NCBI GenBank assembly: GCA_963797675.1
Contig: CAWCQQ010000007.1
Location: 62,001 to 126,000 of the forward strand
DNA length: 64,000 nt
Source of the DNA: DASQPR01 sp963797675
Lineage (GTDB): Bacteria; Actinomycetota; Actinomycetes; Mycobacteriales; Micromonosporaceae
Direction: 5' to 3'
Of the stretch, positions 33,366 to 42,549 are shown in pieces; within the stretch, counting starts at the first letter, position 1, and each line of letters opens with the position of its first letter. Below the pieces are notes generated by a model. The model ran no database searches. It saw only the letters and a list, made by a program, of their open reading frames with translations, and had not been told where the DNA came from. A program made the position numbers and the translations under genes.

Positions 33366-34352
33366 CTACCAGGCCCAGGCTTCCGGGCCGGGACCGCCCT
33401 GGCCGACCGGCGGGAACAGTTCGTCCAGGCGGGCGAGGGTCGGGTCGTCCAGCGTGATGGTCAGCGCCTCGATCGGGTTGTCGAGCTGCTCCATCGTGCG
33501 CGGGCCGATGATCGGCGCGGTCACGCCCGGACGGGACAGCAGCCACGCGAGCGCGACGTTCGCCGGGTCCTGACCGATCTCGGCGCACAGCTTCTCGTAC
33601 GCCTCGATCGTCTCCCGGTTCTCGGCGAGCCCGTCGGCCGAGCGTCCACCGCTGGAGCGGTTGCCGCTGCCGTCCGCCTGCTTGCGGATCGCGCCGGAGA
33701 GCAGACCGCCGTGCAGCGGCGACCACGGGATGATGCCGAGGCCGTACTCGATCGCGGCCGGTACGACTTCCAGCTCCACGTAGCGCGTCATCAGGTTGTA
33801 GATGCACTGCTCCGAGACCAGCCCGAGGAAGTGCCGCTCCTTGGCAGCTCCCTGGGCGCGAGCGATGTGCCAGCCGGCGAAGTTGGACGAGCCGACGTAG
33901 CGCACCTTGCCCTGGGCGACCAGGATCTCCATCGCCTGCCAGATCTCCTCCCACGGCGTCGAGCGCTCGACGTGGTGCATCTGGTAGAGGTCGATCCAGT
34001 CGGTCTGCAACCGGCGGAGCGAGTCGTCGCAGGCCTTGATGATGTGGCGCGCGGACAGGCCCTGCTCGTTGGGCCATTCGCCCATCTTGCCGTACACCTT
34101 GGTCGCGAGCACGACCTTGTCGCGACGCCCGTCACCCTGCGCGAACCAGCGACCGACGATCTGCTCGGTGACGCCTTCGCCGGTCTTCCAGCCGTACACG
34201 TCGGCGGTGTCGAAGAAGTTGATGCCGTGCTCCAGCGCGCGATCCATGATCGCGAAGCTGTCGGGTTCGGTCGTGATCGGGCCGAAGTTCATCGTGCCGA
34301 GGCAGAGTCGGCTCACCTTGAGGCCGGTGCGGCCAAGATTCGTGTATTCCAT
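33366..34352 (-). CDS. Aldo/keto reductase
   Basis: A 328-residue NADPH-dependent oxidoreductase with the TIM-barrel aldo/keto reductase fold. The catalytic tetrad residues are visible: Asp and Tyr in F-F-D-T-A-D-V-Y-G, Lys in L-A-T-K-V-Y-G and His in Y-Q-M-H-H. The cofactor-binding end is P-I-I-G-P-R-T. It resembles the YhdN/Tas-like group that reduces small aldehydes and ketones. ATG 34352 is followed by the canonical M-E-Y-T-N-L-G-R-T-G. It starts six bases after the stop of the methyltransferase on the same strand, so the two are probably co-transcribed. Confidence 0.92.
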   Translation of the reverse strand: MEYTNLGRTGLKVSRLCLGTMNFGPITTEPDSFAIMDRALEHGINFFDTADVYGWKTGEGVTEQIVGRWFAQGDGRRDKVVLATKVYGKMGEWPNEQGLSARHIIKACDDSLRRLQTDWIDLYQMHHVERSTPWEEIWQAMEILVAQGKVRYVGSSNFAGWHIARAQGAAKERHFLGLVSEQCIYNLMTRYVELEVVPAAIEYGLGIIPWSPLHGGLLSGAIRKQADGSGNRSSGGRSADGLAENRETIEAYEKLCAEIGQDPANVALAWLLSRPGVTAPIIGPRTMEQLDNPIEALTITLDDPTLARLDELFPPVGQGGPGPEAWAW

Positions 34353-34357
34353 GACGT

Positions 34358-35014
34358 CTAACTTACGTCTGACGGTAAGGCGTTGCGACGGTGAGGGCGC
34401 CTTACGCCGATGAACAATCCGCGACCGAAGCCGGGCGTCAGATATTCGACCGTGCATCCGGCCGCCTTGAACGCCGCTTCGTACTCCCGCCGAGTGCTCA
34501 GCCGCAACCGGTGCTCGTCGGTGAAGTGCGAGACCCCGTCAACCGTGCCGACCAGGTAATCCATCCGGAGCACGCTGATGTTTCCGTCGAGACCGGAGTG
34601 CGACATCCGGAAGATCGAGCGCTCGCCGGCGCGGGTGAAGTCGCAGCCGACGTGGCCGACGTCGTAGGTGTCCGGAAACAGCCACGGCTCGACGATCAGA
34701 ACGCCGCCCGGGTTGAGGTGCGCGGCCATGCGCGCGACCGCGTTCTCCAGCGAGGCCGCATACCCGATCACCGAGAAAAGGCAGATCACGGAGTCGTACG
34801 TGCGACCGGTCGCCAGCGTGTCCAACTCGCCGTCGTGCAGCGGGACGCCGTGCAAGCGGGCGTCGGCGAGTTTCCGCATGGCTGCCGACGGCTCCACGCC
34901 GGACACATCTTCGAAGCGTTGCCGCAGGTAGTGGAGGTGCTGCCCGGTACCGCAGCCGACGTCGAGCAACTGCGTCGCGCTCGGGTACCGGGCCAGGATC
35001 TCCGTGACGAGCAC
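34358..35014 (-). CDS. Class I SAM-dependent methyltransferase, start unclear
   Basis: From GTG 35014 the protein has 218 residues with motif I L-L-D-V-G-C-G-T-G-Q-H near residue 17, V-E-P-S for motif II and N-P-G-G-V-L-I-V-E-P-W near 100. The frame stays open upstream and reads Y-G-S-D-H-A-S-I-Y-D-D-L-Y-A-G-R-G-K-D-Y, which looks like the normal N-terminus of this methyltransferase family, up to about 35107. No ATG, GTG or TTG is available there; a CTG overlapping the sepH stop is the best candidate, or one base is wrong. The real gene is therefore probably about 30 residues longer. Substrate unknown. Confidence 0.78.
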   Translation of the reverse strand: MLVTEILARYPSATQLLDVGCGTGQHLHYLRQRFEDVSGVEPSAAMRKLADARLHGVPLHDGELDTLATGRTYDSVICLFSVIGYAASLENAVARMAAHLNPGGVLIVEPWLFPDTYDVGHVGCDFTRAGERSIFRMSHSGLDGNISVLRMDYLVGTVDGVSHFTDEHRLRLSTRREYEAAFKAAGCTVEYLTPGFGRGLFIGVRRPHRRNALPSDVS

Positions 35015-35109
35015 GGCGCTTTCCGCCTCGTAGTCCTTGCCCCGTCCGGCGTACAGATCGTCGTAGATGCTCGCGTGATCCGACCCGTACGCCGGCTCGA
35101 CCGCCGTGG

Positions 35110-36147
35110 TCAGCTGCTTTCGCGGGCCGCGGGCGCCGAGCCGAACAGCACGTCGTCCCAGCTCGGGGCGCGCTTACGAGCCGGCGGCGCACCGTCGGCC
35201 GTCGAGGCTTCGGTGTCTGTCGGCGCGACCGACCGCCGGGGACGGAGCACCGCGAGCGACGGCACCGCCGGGACCTCCATCGGCGCATCGGGGTCGGTGT
35301 CGAATGCGGAGCCGCGAGAGCGGTTGAGCGACCGCTTCTCGCCCTGACCGTCGAGCGGCCGTTCGAGGCTGGCCAGCAGTGCATCGCGGCCGGCCCGGAC
35401 CGGGTCGGGTCCGAGGCCACGACCGGGGCGGGTCTCACGCCGAGCGGTGTCGGCGGACGGACGCATCGGCTCGTGTCCACTGCGTGCCGGATCCATCCGG
35501 GACAGGTCGCCGCGGCTCGAGTCGCCGCGCAGCGGAGCCGCCATGGAACGGTTGTGGTCGATCGGTGCGACCGGTGCCGGTGCACAGAGGTATTGCGACA
35601 TGTCATCGTGCGGCGTGACGAGCTGGCGTGCCTTGTCGAGTTCCCACATCGCCTGCGCGGTCGCCTTGCCGCTCGGCCACGTCGCGACAATGCGCCACGT
35701 GCCGTCATCCCGCCGGTATGCGTCCCAGGAGATCTTCTCGGCATCCACACCGTGCTGGGACAGGCGGGCATCCACGACCTGTGCCAGCGTCGCGTTCTTG
35801 TCCTGGCCCTTCAGCTTCGTACGCCGCGCATGCTGCGCCAGCATCGCGCGTTCCTGCAGGACCGGCCCGGCGTAACGGAGAACCCGATCGACCGGGACGC
35901 CGGCCACCCGGGCGACCTCGTCGGCGGTGTCGCCGGCGCGGATGCGTGCCTGGATGTCGCGTGGCGACAGCACGCTGCCCGGGTCGATGGCCGTGGTCAG
36001 CGCCGGATTGGTCGTCGAGCCCTTCTCGGCGCGCAGCGCGAGCGTGACGCGCTCATCGATCGGCAGCGTGAGGAGCCGACCGACCTCGTCGGCGAGCACC
36101 GCTGCCTGGCCGTCCTCGGAAAGAGCGACGAAGCGTACTGGCCGCAC
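35110..36147 (-). CDS. sepH: Septation protein SepH (DUF3071)
   Basis: A 345-residue actinobacterial cell-division protein. The N-terminal DUF3071 domain begins M-R-P-V-R-F-V-A-L-S-E-D-G and contains the helix-turn-helix stretch R-A-G-D-T-A-D-E-V-A-R-V-A-G-V-P-V-D-R-V. The C-terminal 150 residues are disordered and rich in Arg, Pro, Ser and Asp, as in known SepH proteins, which stimulate FtsZ assembly. GTG 36147 follows a near-perfect G-G-A-G-G-T site. It lies downstream of serC on the same strand, as in mycobacteria. Confidence 0.93.
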   Translation of the reverse strand: MRPVRFVALSEDGQAAVLADEVGRLLTLPIDERVTLALRAEKGSTTNPALTTAIDPGSVLSPRDIQARIRAGDTADEVARVAGVPVDRVLRYAGPVLQERAMLAQHARRTKLKGQDKNATLAQVVDARLSQHGVDAEKISWDAYRRDDGTWRIVATWPSGKATAQAMWELDKARQLVTPHDDMSQYLCAPAPVAPIDHNRSMAAPLRGDSSRGDLSRMDPARSGHEPMRPSADTARRETRPGRGLGPDPVRAGRDALLASLERPLDGQGEKRSLNRSRGSAFDTDPDAPMEVPAVPSLAVLRPRRSVAPTDTEASTADGAPPARKRAPSWDDVLFGSAPAARESS

Positions 36148-36218
36148 CGCACACCTCCGTCCGCATTAGAGCCGCCACCGTGAAAGTCCACGGTACGCGC
36201 TGCCCACGTCCGGCGCCT

Positions 36219-37343
36219 CTACGAAACGCCGACTGAATGCTCGATCACGTAATCAATGCAGGTTGTCAGCCGTTCAATATCTGCCGTATCCACCGCCGGG
36301 TACATCGCGATCCTCAGCTGATTGCGGCCGAGCCGCCGGTAGGGCTCGGTGTCGACGATCCCGTTTGCGCGGAGCGTCGTGGCAATGGCAGTGGCATCGA
36401 TCTCTGGAACGAAGTCGATCGTACCGACGACGTTCGAACGAAGCGAGGGTTCGCTGACGAATGGCGTCGCGATCGGCGACTTCTCGGCCCAGTCGTAGAG
36501 GACGGCCGCGCTCGCCGCGGTACGCTTCGCCGCCCATCCGAGGCCGCCTTGTGCGTTCATCCAGTCGGTCTGCTCGGCCGCCAGGAATACGGTCGCGAGC
36601 GCCGGCGTGTTGTACGTCTGCTCGAGGCGCGCGTTGTCGATCGCGGTGACCAGGTCGAGCGAGGCCGGAATGAACCGCCCGCTCGCCTTGATCTCGGTGG
36701 CCCGCTGCAGCGCGGCCGGCGACATGGCCGCGAGCCAGAGCCCGCCGTCGGACGCGAAGCACTTCTGCGGCGCGAAGTAGTAGACGTCGGTCTCGCGCAG
36801 ATCCACGTCGAGGCCGCCGGCGCCGGAGGTCGCGTCGATCAGCATCAGCGCGTCGCCGTGTCCGTCGATGCGGCGGACCGGCACCGAGACACCGGTCGAG
36901 GTCTCGTTCTGTGGCGTCGCGTAGGCATCGATACCGGCCTCTAGCTGCAGAAACGCGGCGGTACCGGCCGACGCCTCGTGCACCGTCGGAGCGGACAGGA
37001 ACGGTGCCTCGGCCATCGCGGTCGCGAACTTCGCACCGAACTCACCGAACACGGCCAGCTGGGCACGATCGCGGACCAGGCTGAACGTCGCGATGTCCCA
37101 GAACGTGGTGGCACCGCCGAGGCCGAGGATGATCTCGTACCCGTCGGGCAGGCCGAAGAATTCCGCGAGCCCGGTCCGCAGCCGCGCCACCTGGTTTCGC
37201 ACCGTCGCCTGGCGGTGGGAGGTGCCCATGTACCGCGTCCCGGTCGCCGCCAGCGCTTCGAGCGCCTCGATGCGGACCTTGCTCGGCCCGGAGCCGAACC
37301 TGCCATCGGCCGGCCGGAGTTCGGCCGGGATCTGGAGAACCAT
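36219..37343 (-). CDS. serC: Phosphoserine aminotransferase
   Basis: A 374-residue PLP enzyme that converts 3-phosphohydroxypyruvate and glutamate to phosphoserine, step two of serine synthesis. It matches the actinobacterial form: F-G-S-G-P-S-K-V-R near the N-terminus, G-T-S-H-R-Q, and the PLP lysine in F-A-P-Q-K-C-F-A-S-D-G-G. The end R-L-G-R-N-Q-L-R-I-A-M-Y-P-A is intact. I chose ATG 37343 because it gives the family start and because upstream frame codons run through the hairpin that follows citA. sepH follows 71 bases downstream. Confidence 0.95.
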   Translation of the reverse strand: MVLQIPAELRPADGRFGSGPSKVRIEALEALAATGTRYMGTSHRQATVRNQVARLRTGLAEFFGLPDGYEIILGLGGATTFWDIATFSLVRDRAQLAVFGEFGAKFATAMAEAPFLSAPTVHEASAGTAAFLQLEAGIDAYATPQNETSTGVSVPVRRIDGHGDALMLIDATSGAGGLDVDLRETDVYYFAPQKCFASDGGLWLAAMSPAALQRATEIKASGRFIPASLDLVTAIDNARLEQTYNTPALATVFLAAEQTDWMNAQGGLGWAAKRTAASAAVLYDWAEKSPIATPFVSEPSLRSNVVGTIDFVPEIDATAIATTLRANGIVDTEPYRRLGRNQLRIAMYPAVDTADIERLTTCIDYVIEHSVGVS

Positions 37344-37363
37344 GGCCTCAATGTAATGGCGAA

Positions 37364-37390
37364 GGTCCCCAGGCAAATTGCCTGGGGACC
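37364..37390. terminator. Perfect 13-bp inverted repeat between citA and serC
   Basis: Arms 37364-37376 and 37378-37390 are exact complements around one central base, a 27-base palindrome. It lies about 20 bases upstream of the serC start and 50 bases after the citA stop, where it can end citA transcripts or attenuate serC. Confidence 0.7.
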
Positions 37391-37410
37391 CTGTTCTCAC
37401 CACAAGAACG

Positions 37411-37426
37411 CGATGGAGAGCCATCG
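37411..37426. terminator. Short second hairpin after citA
   Basis: C-G-A-T-G-G and C-C-A-T-C-G pair across the tetraloop A-G-A-G, 13 bases past the citA stop. With the larger palindrome it forms a tandem hairpin pair. Confidence 0.5.
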
Positions 37427-37438
37427 CCTGTGAAAAAG

Positions 37439-38539
37439 CTAGTGCTGGATCAATTCCCAGCCCTCGACGTCGCTGGGCTTCCGCGGCTCCGGCCCGACGT
37501 ACTTCGCGGCTGGGCGGACGAGTCGGCCCAACTTCTTCTGCTCGAGAATATGCGCACTCCACCCCGCTACGCGGGCACATGTGAACATGGACGTGAACAT
37601 GTGGGACGGAACTTCGGCGAAGTCGAGGACGACCGCCGACCAGAACTCGACGTTCGTCTCCAGAACGCGGTCCGGCTTGCGCTCGCGCAATGCGGTCAGC
37701 GCCGCCTTCTCGAGCGCGTCGGCGACCTCGTAGCGAGGCGCGCCGAGCTCCTTCGCGGTGCGCCGCAGCACGCGAGCGCGCGGGTCTTCGGCCCGGTAGA
37801 CGCGGTGGCCGAAGCCCATCAGGCGGTCGCCGCGGTCGAGCAGATCGCGTACGTACTGGTCCGCGTTTCCGGACTTCTCCACTTCTTCGATCATGTGCAG
37901 TACGCGCGACGGCGCACCACCGTGCAGCGGGCCGGACAGCGCACCGATGCCGGAGGAGATGCAGGCGGCGACGTCGGCGCCGGTCGACGCGACGATCCGG
38001 CTGGTGAACGTGGACGCGTTCATGCCGTGCTCGGCGGCCGACATGAAGTAGGCGTCGACGGCCTTGACGTGCCGCGGATCCGGCTCGCCGCGCCAGCGCT
38101 TCATGAACCGCTCGACGATCGTCTGAGCCTTGTCGATCTCCTTCTGCGGTACGGCCGGCAGGCCGAGGCCGCGGGCGCTCTGCGCGACGAACGACAGTGC
38201 GGTGACGCTGACCCGGGCCAGATCCTCGCGGGCCTGCTCGTCGGAGATGTCCAGCAACTGGCCGAGGCCCCAGTACGGCGCGAGCATCGCGACCGCGGAC
38301 TGGACGTCGACCCGGATGTCACCGGAGTGCACCGGCACCGGGAACGGTTCGGCCGGCGGCAGGCCGGGACCGAACTTGCCGTCCACCAGCAGCGCCCACA
38401 CGTTGCCGAACGACACGTTGCCGATCAGGTCTTCGATGTTGACGCCGCGGTAACGCAGTGCGCCGCCGTCCTTGTCGGGCTCGGCGATGCTCGACTCGAA
38501 GGCGACGACGCCTTCGAGGCCAGGCTTGAAATCGGACAT
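37439..38539 (-). CDS. citA: Citrate synthase 2
   Basis: A 366-residue citrate synthase of the short actinobacterial type, condensing acetyl-CoA and oxaloacetate. The catalytic residues sit in the expected blocks: S-A-A-E-H-G-M-N-A-S (His), F-G-H-R-V-Y-R (His) and L-D-F-A-E-V-P (Asp). G-A-L-S-G-P-L-H-G-G-A is the conserved substrate-binding stretch. ATG 38539 follows A-G-G-A-G-A. The gene is divergent from pdxH with 217 bases between the starts. 2-methylcitrate synthase is less likely because no prp genes are near. Confidence 0.93.
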   Translation of the reverse strand: MSDFKPGLEGVVAFESSIAEPDKDGGALRYRGVNIEDLIGNVSFGNVWALLVDGKFGPGLPPAEPFPVPVHSGDIRVDVQSAVAMLAPYWGLGQLLDISDEQAREDLARVSVTALSFVAQSARGLGLPAVPQKEIDKAQTIVERFMKRWRGEPDPRHVKAVDAYFMSAAEHGMNASTFTSRIVASTGADVAACISSGIGALSGPLHGGAPSRVLHMIEEVEKSGNADQYVRDLLDRGDRLMGFGHRVYRAEDPRARVLRRTAKELGAPRYEVADALEKAALTALRERKPDRVLETNVEFWSAVVLDFAEVPSHMFTSMFTCARVAGWSAHILEQKKLGRLVRPAAKYVGPEPRKPSDVEGWELIQH

Positions 38540-38756
38540 CTCGCGTCTCCTGGACTGTGAACTCGTAGAACGCGGCCGTTATGGAAACCTAACGACCCGT
38601 TAGCTTTACGTCTGTCTGTGTCATCTTGCCTTCTGCGCTGGCCAGGTGCGAGCGAGACGGCATGTGCTGCATACGACATATTCTCCGACACGTGCGGAAC
38701 TGTGTTCCACGCGACACTGGTTCGCGCACGTCAAGCTGTCGGTGTTGGATGGAAAC

Positions 38757-39437
38757 GTGACGCCGCCCACACCCGACCCCGAACTCGATCTGGCCTCGAT
38801 GCGACGGCCCTATCACGCCGATGACGACGGGATTCGCGAAACGACACTGGCCGCCGACTGGTTGGTCCAATTCGAACGCTGGCTGGCCGACGCAGCCGAC
38901 GCCGGGTTGCCCGAGCCGAATGCGATGACGGTCGCGACCGCCGACGCCCAGGGCCGGCCCAGCGCCCGTACGGTCCTGTTGAAGCACGTGGATCACGGCG
39001 GCTTCACGTTCTACACGAACTACGAGTCGCGTAAAGGCGTCGAGTTGGCGGTGAACCCGTACGCGAGTCTCGTCTTCGGCTGGTTCGCGATGGCCCGGCA
39101 GGTGATCGTGTCCGGGCCGGTCGAGCGGGTGGACCGGGCGACGACCGAGGCCTACTTCGCGTCCCGGCCGAGGGAGTCGCAGCTCGGAGCGTGGGCAAGC
39201 CCACAGTCGCAGGTTGTCGATTCTCGTGCGACGCTCGATCGGATGCTCGCCGAGACGGAGGCACGATTCGCCGACGTCGAGCACATCCCGGCGCCGCCGC
39301 ACTGGGGTGGCCTGCGAGTCCGGCCGGAGACGCTCGAGTTCTGGCACGGGCGGATCGGGCGGCTGCACGACCGCCTGCGGTACCGCCGGGCGCCGCAAAA
39401 CCCGAGTGACTGGATCATCGAGAGGTTGGCTCCGTGA
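38757..39437 (+). CDS. pdxH: Pyridoxamine 5'-phosphate oxidase
   Basis: A 226-residue FMN enzyme that makes pyridoxal 5'-phosphate from pyridoxine or pyridoxamine phosphate. Conserved blocks are N-A-M-T-V-A-T-A-D-A-Q-G-R-P-S-A-R-T-V-L-L-K, F-Y-T-N-Y-E-S-R-K-G, the S-R-P-R-E-S-Q-L-G-A-W-A-S motif and the C-terminal W-G-G-L-R-V-R-P and F-W-H-G-R-x-x-R-L-H-D-R. GTG 38757 gives the expected start; the open frame extends further upstream without similarity. Its stop overlaps the start of the downstream MFS gene (G-T-G-A). Confidence 0.95.
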   Translation: MTPPTPDPELDLASMRRPYHADDDGIRETTLAADWLVQFERWLADAADAGLPEPNAMTVATADAQGRPSARTVLLKHVDHGGFTFYTNYESRKGVELAVNPYASLVFGWFAMARQVIVSGPVERVDRATTEAYFASRPRESQLGAWASPQSQVVDSRATLDRMLAETEARFADVEHIPAPPHWGGLRVRPETLEFWHGRIGRLHDRLRYRRAPQNPSDWIIERLAP

Positions 39438-40789
39438 CGAGCGTGGAAGAGGGCGAGCTCGAGTCGGGCCCGCCACCGGTTGCCGCTCGGGAGCAGGACC
39501 AGGAGGAACGCACCGGCTGGAAGCGGTACGCGATCGACGCCCGGCCGCTGCGCCACCCCGCATACCGGCGGATGTTCATCGGCTCGGCCACGTCGTTCTT
39601 CGGCGCCATGTTCACCGCGGTCGCCGTGCCGATCCAGGTCTACGGGATGACCGGGAAGTCGCTCTGGGTGGGTATCGCGAGCGTTGCCGGCCTCGTACCA
39701 CTATTGGTTTTCGCTCTGTGGGGCGGTGCGCTCGCGGACGTCCTCGATCGCCGCAAGCTGTTGCTCGGCTCATCGACGTTGATGTGGCTGATGACGCTCG
39801 GGCTGCTGGCGCAGTCCGCGCTGCACCTCCACAGCCTGGCCCTGCTGCTCGGGCTGGTGGCGGTGCAGTCCGGCGCGGTGGCGGTGAGCATGCCGACGCG
39901 CTCGGCGATCGTGCCGCGGATCGTGCCGAAGTCCGAGATCGCACAGGCGAACACGCTCAACTTCACGATGTCCAACGCGGCGCAGGTCCTCGGCCCTCTC
40001 GCCGCCGGCGTGGTCATCGCAAAGTACAACGTGACCTGGGCCTATGCGGTCGATGCCGTGACCTTCACGGTGGCGCTCTGGGCGGCGCTCCGGCTGCCGG
40101 CGATGCCGCCGTTGGAGCGGTCGGCGACCACTCGCGGCGGCGGATGGTCGGACGTGATGTTCGGGCTCAAATATCTCGCCACCACGCCGGTGCTGTTGCT
40201 CTCGTTCGCCGTGGACATCGTCGCGATGGTGCTGGCCCAGCCGAGGGCGCTGTTCCCGGCGGCGGCCGCGCACACGTTCGGCGCCGGCTCGATCCCCTGG
40301 CTCTACAGCGCGGTCGCGATCGGCTCGGTCGTGGCCGGCCTGTCCTCCGGCTGGATCGCCCGGGTCAAGATGCAGGGGCGGGCGCTTATCCTGGCCGTGA
40401 TCGGGTGGGGTGTGGCGGTCGCGTTCGCCGGGCTCGCGCACCAGCTGTGGCTGGTCGTCGTGCTGCTCGCGATCGGTGGTGCGGCCGATCTGGTCAGCGC
40501 GGTCTACCGGCAGACGATGCTGCTGACCTACACGACCGACGATCTTCGCGGCCGCATGCAGGGCGTGTTCACCGCGGTCGTTGCCGGCGGGCCGCGCCTC
40601 GGCGATCTGCGCGCCGGTCTGATGGCCGGGATCACCACGACCACGGTCGCGTGGGTCGGCGGCGGCATCGCATGTGTGGTGGTGGCGGCCTTGATCGGTG
40701 TGATGTATCCCGGCACTCGCCCGTTATCGCGCACCGGACGCGACGGTATAACCCGTACGAAACTAGCGGCACTGGCATCCAGGCCCTAA
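39434..40789 (+). CDS. MFS transporter (EntS-like)
   Basis: A 451-residue transporter with a 45-residue acidic cytoplasmic N-terminus and 12 helices. The first-loop motif reads W-G-G-A-L-A-D-V-L-D-R-R-K-L-L, and S-E-I-A-Q-A-N-T-L-N follows in the middle loop, as in the EntS-type exporter group. GTG 39434 overlaps the pdxH stop by four bases, so the two are co-translated, though a link between vitamin B6 synthesis and export is only an inference. Related in type to the MFS at 30.8 kb. Confidence 0.88.
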   Translation: MTSVEEGELESGPPPVAAREQDQEERTGWKRYAIDARPLRHPAYRRMFIGSATSFFGAMFTAVAVPIQVYGMTGKSLWVGIASVAGLVPLLVFALWGGALADVLDRRKLLLGSSTLMWLMTLGLLAQSALHLHSLALLLGLVAVQSGAVAVSMPTRSAIVPRIVPKSEIAQANTLNFTMSNAAQVLGPLAAGVVIAKYNVTWAYAVDAVTFTVALWAALRLPAMPPLERSATTRGGGWSDVMFGLKYLATTPVLLLSFAVDIVAMVLAQPRALFPAAAAHTFGAGSIPWLYSAVAIGSVVAGLSSGWIARVKMQGRALILAVIGWGVAVAFAGLAHQLWLVVVLLAIGGAADLVSAVYRQTMLLTYTTDDLRGRMQGVFTAVVAGGPRLGDLRAGLMAGITTTTVAWVGGGIACVVVAALIGVMYPGTRPLSRTGRDGITRTKLAALASRP

Positions 40790-40798
40790 GGTCGGTCC

Positions 40799-41728
40799 AT
40801 GCGTGAGATCCACTCTGTGCCGTCCGGAACGTCTTGGGAGATCGCCCACGGCGATCAACGCGCCGTCGTGGTCGAGGTCGGAGGGGGTCTGCGCAGCTAC
40901 ACGATGGGCAACGCTCCGATCATTGACGGGTACGCCGACGATGAGATGTGTCCGGGCGCTTCCGGCCAGGTGCTCGTACCGTGGCCGAATCGGATCCGCG
41001 ACGGAAAGTTCACGTTCAACGGCGCCGCCGAGCAGTTGACGCTCTCCGAACCGGCGCTGCACAACGCCGTGCACGGGCTCACCCGGTGGCTGCCGTGGCG
41101 GGCAACCGACGTGGCGCCCGATCGGGTCACGGTCGAGTACGATCTCGCCGCGTCGCCCGGCTACCCATGGCCACTGCGTCTGCAGACCACCTGGTCGCTC
41201 GGCGAGGACGGCCTGCGAGCCGACCACACGGCGACGAACACCGGCGCCGATGACTGCCCGTTCGGCCTCGGCACCCATCCCTACCTGCACATCGACGGTG
41301 TCGCCGTGGATGACCTGCGGCTCACGCTGCCGGCGCACAGCCGGCTGCTGGTGGACGGTCGGATGCTGCCGATGGGCGAGGCGAAGGTCACCGGCGGCCC
41401 GTTCGACTTCACCGAGTCCCGCCGGATCGGCGAGGCACACCTGGATACTGCGTTCGGCGACGTGAGGCGTAACTCCGACGGCGGTACGAGCGCCCGCCTG
41501 GAAACCGCCGACGGCGCCCGGGTCCGCGAGATCTGGGCCGACGCCATGTTCGCGTGGTGGCAGGTCTACACCGGCGACACGCTGCCCGGTGACCGCCATC
41601 GCCGGTCGGTCGCGATCGAGCCGATGACCTGCCCACCGGACGCATTCCGCTCCGGCCGCGACGTCGTGACGATCGCGCCGGGCGAGAGCTGGTCCGGGAG
41701 TTGGGGCATCCGGGCGATCGAGGGCTGA
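40799..41728 (+). CDS. Aldose 1-epimerase family protein
   Basis: A 309-residue galactose-mutarotase-like protein. Conserved residues of the family are present: N-R-I-R-D-G-K-F near residue 64, H-N-A-V-H-G-L-T with the first catalytic His, G-T-H-P-Y-L with the second, and late E-P-M-T-C-P-P-D-A-F carrying the catalytic Glu. It interconverts sugar anomers; the sugar is unknown. It starts ten bases after the MFS stop and ends four bases before the nitroreductase start, so the three may form one operon. Confidence 0.9.
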   Translation: MREIHSVPSGTSWEIAHGDQRAVVVEVGGGLRSYTMGNAPIIDGYADDEMCPGASGQVLVPWPNRIRDGKFTFNGAAEQLTLSEPALHNAVHGLTRWLPWRATDVAPDRVTVEYDLAASPGYPWPLRLQTTWSLGEDGLRADHTATNTGADDCPFGLGTHPYLHIDGVAVDDLRLTLPAHSRLLVDGRMLPMGEAKVTGGPFDFTESRRIGEAHLDTAFGDVRRNSDGGTSARLETADGARVREIWADAMFAWWQVYTGDTLPGDRHRRSVAIEPMTCPPDAFRSGRDVVTIAPGESWSGSWGIRAIEG

Positions 41729-41731
41729 CCG

Positions 41732-42331
41732 GTGGAGTTCGCCGAGGTGGTACGCCGGCGCCGGATGGTTCGTAACTACGATCCGGACCGGCGGGTGCCG
41801 CCCGAACTGATCGACAAGCTCCTCGCGTACGCGATCCGGGCACCGTCGGCCGGCTTCTCCCAGGGCTGGGGCTTCCTCGTCCTCACGTCGCCGGATGAGC
41901 GCGATGCGTTCTGGCAGGCCACCACGGATGACGGCGTCCCGGACGGCTGGCTCGCCGGCATGCAGCGGGCGCCGGTCCTGATCATCGCCCACTCGAATCG
42001 CGACATCTACCTCGACCGGTACGCCGAGCAGGACAAGGGCTGGACCGATCGGGACGCCAGCCGGTGGCCGGTGCCGTACTGGGACATCGACGCGGGATTC
42101 GCCTGCATGACGATGATGCTCGGCGCGGTCGACGAGGGGCTGGACACCTGCTTCTTCGGCGTACCGCCGGAAAAGACGGCGGCCTACCGGGCAGCGTTCG
42201 GCGTGCCCGAGGCGTATACGCCGATCGGTGCACTTTCGGTCGGTTACCGTGCCCCGGACCTCACGTCGCCGTCGCTCAAGCGTGGACGGCGCAGCGTCGA
42301 CGAGGTGGTTCATCGTGGCCGTTGGTCATGA
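41732..42331 (+). CDS. Nitroreductase family protein
   Basis: A 199-residue FMN-dependent oxidoreductase. The FMN phosphate-binding start R-R-R-R-M-V-R-N-Y and the helix A-I-R-A-P-S-A-G-F-S-Q-G-W-G-F-L-V-L are typical, as is G-L-D-T-C-F-F-G-V near the C-terminus. Such enzymes reduce nitro groups, quinones or flavins with NAD(P)H. GTG 41732 comes directly after the epimerase stop. Physiological substrate unknown. Confidence 0.9.
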   Translation: MEFAEVVRRRRMVRNYDPDRRVPPELIDKLLAYAIRAPSAGFSQGWGFLVLTSPDERDAFWQATTDDGVPDGWLAGMQRAPVLIIAHSNRDIYLDRYAEQDKGWTDRDASRWPVPYWDIDAGFACMTMMLGAVDEGLDTCFFGVPPEKTAAYRAAFGVPEAYTPIGALSVGYRAPDLTSPSLKRGRRSVDEVVHRGRWS

Positions 42332-42549
42332 AGTGCACCCGAACGGGTGCAACCGAACCGACCGGCCTGCGCGTCTAATGAAGTAGTACTTAATGTGGGC
42401 CGCCGCAGGGCAACTACCGTGACCTGCGGCGGCCTCGGTGCTTTTGATCAGCGCCTGGGCGCAGCGGTACGAGCGCCGACTCGCTAGGCTAGGGTCCGCG
42501 CGTGCACAGTGTCGCGCTGACGTCACCGGCAGCGAGGGGAGCGACCGGC

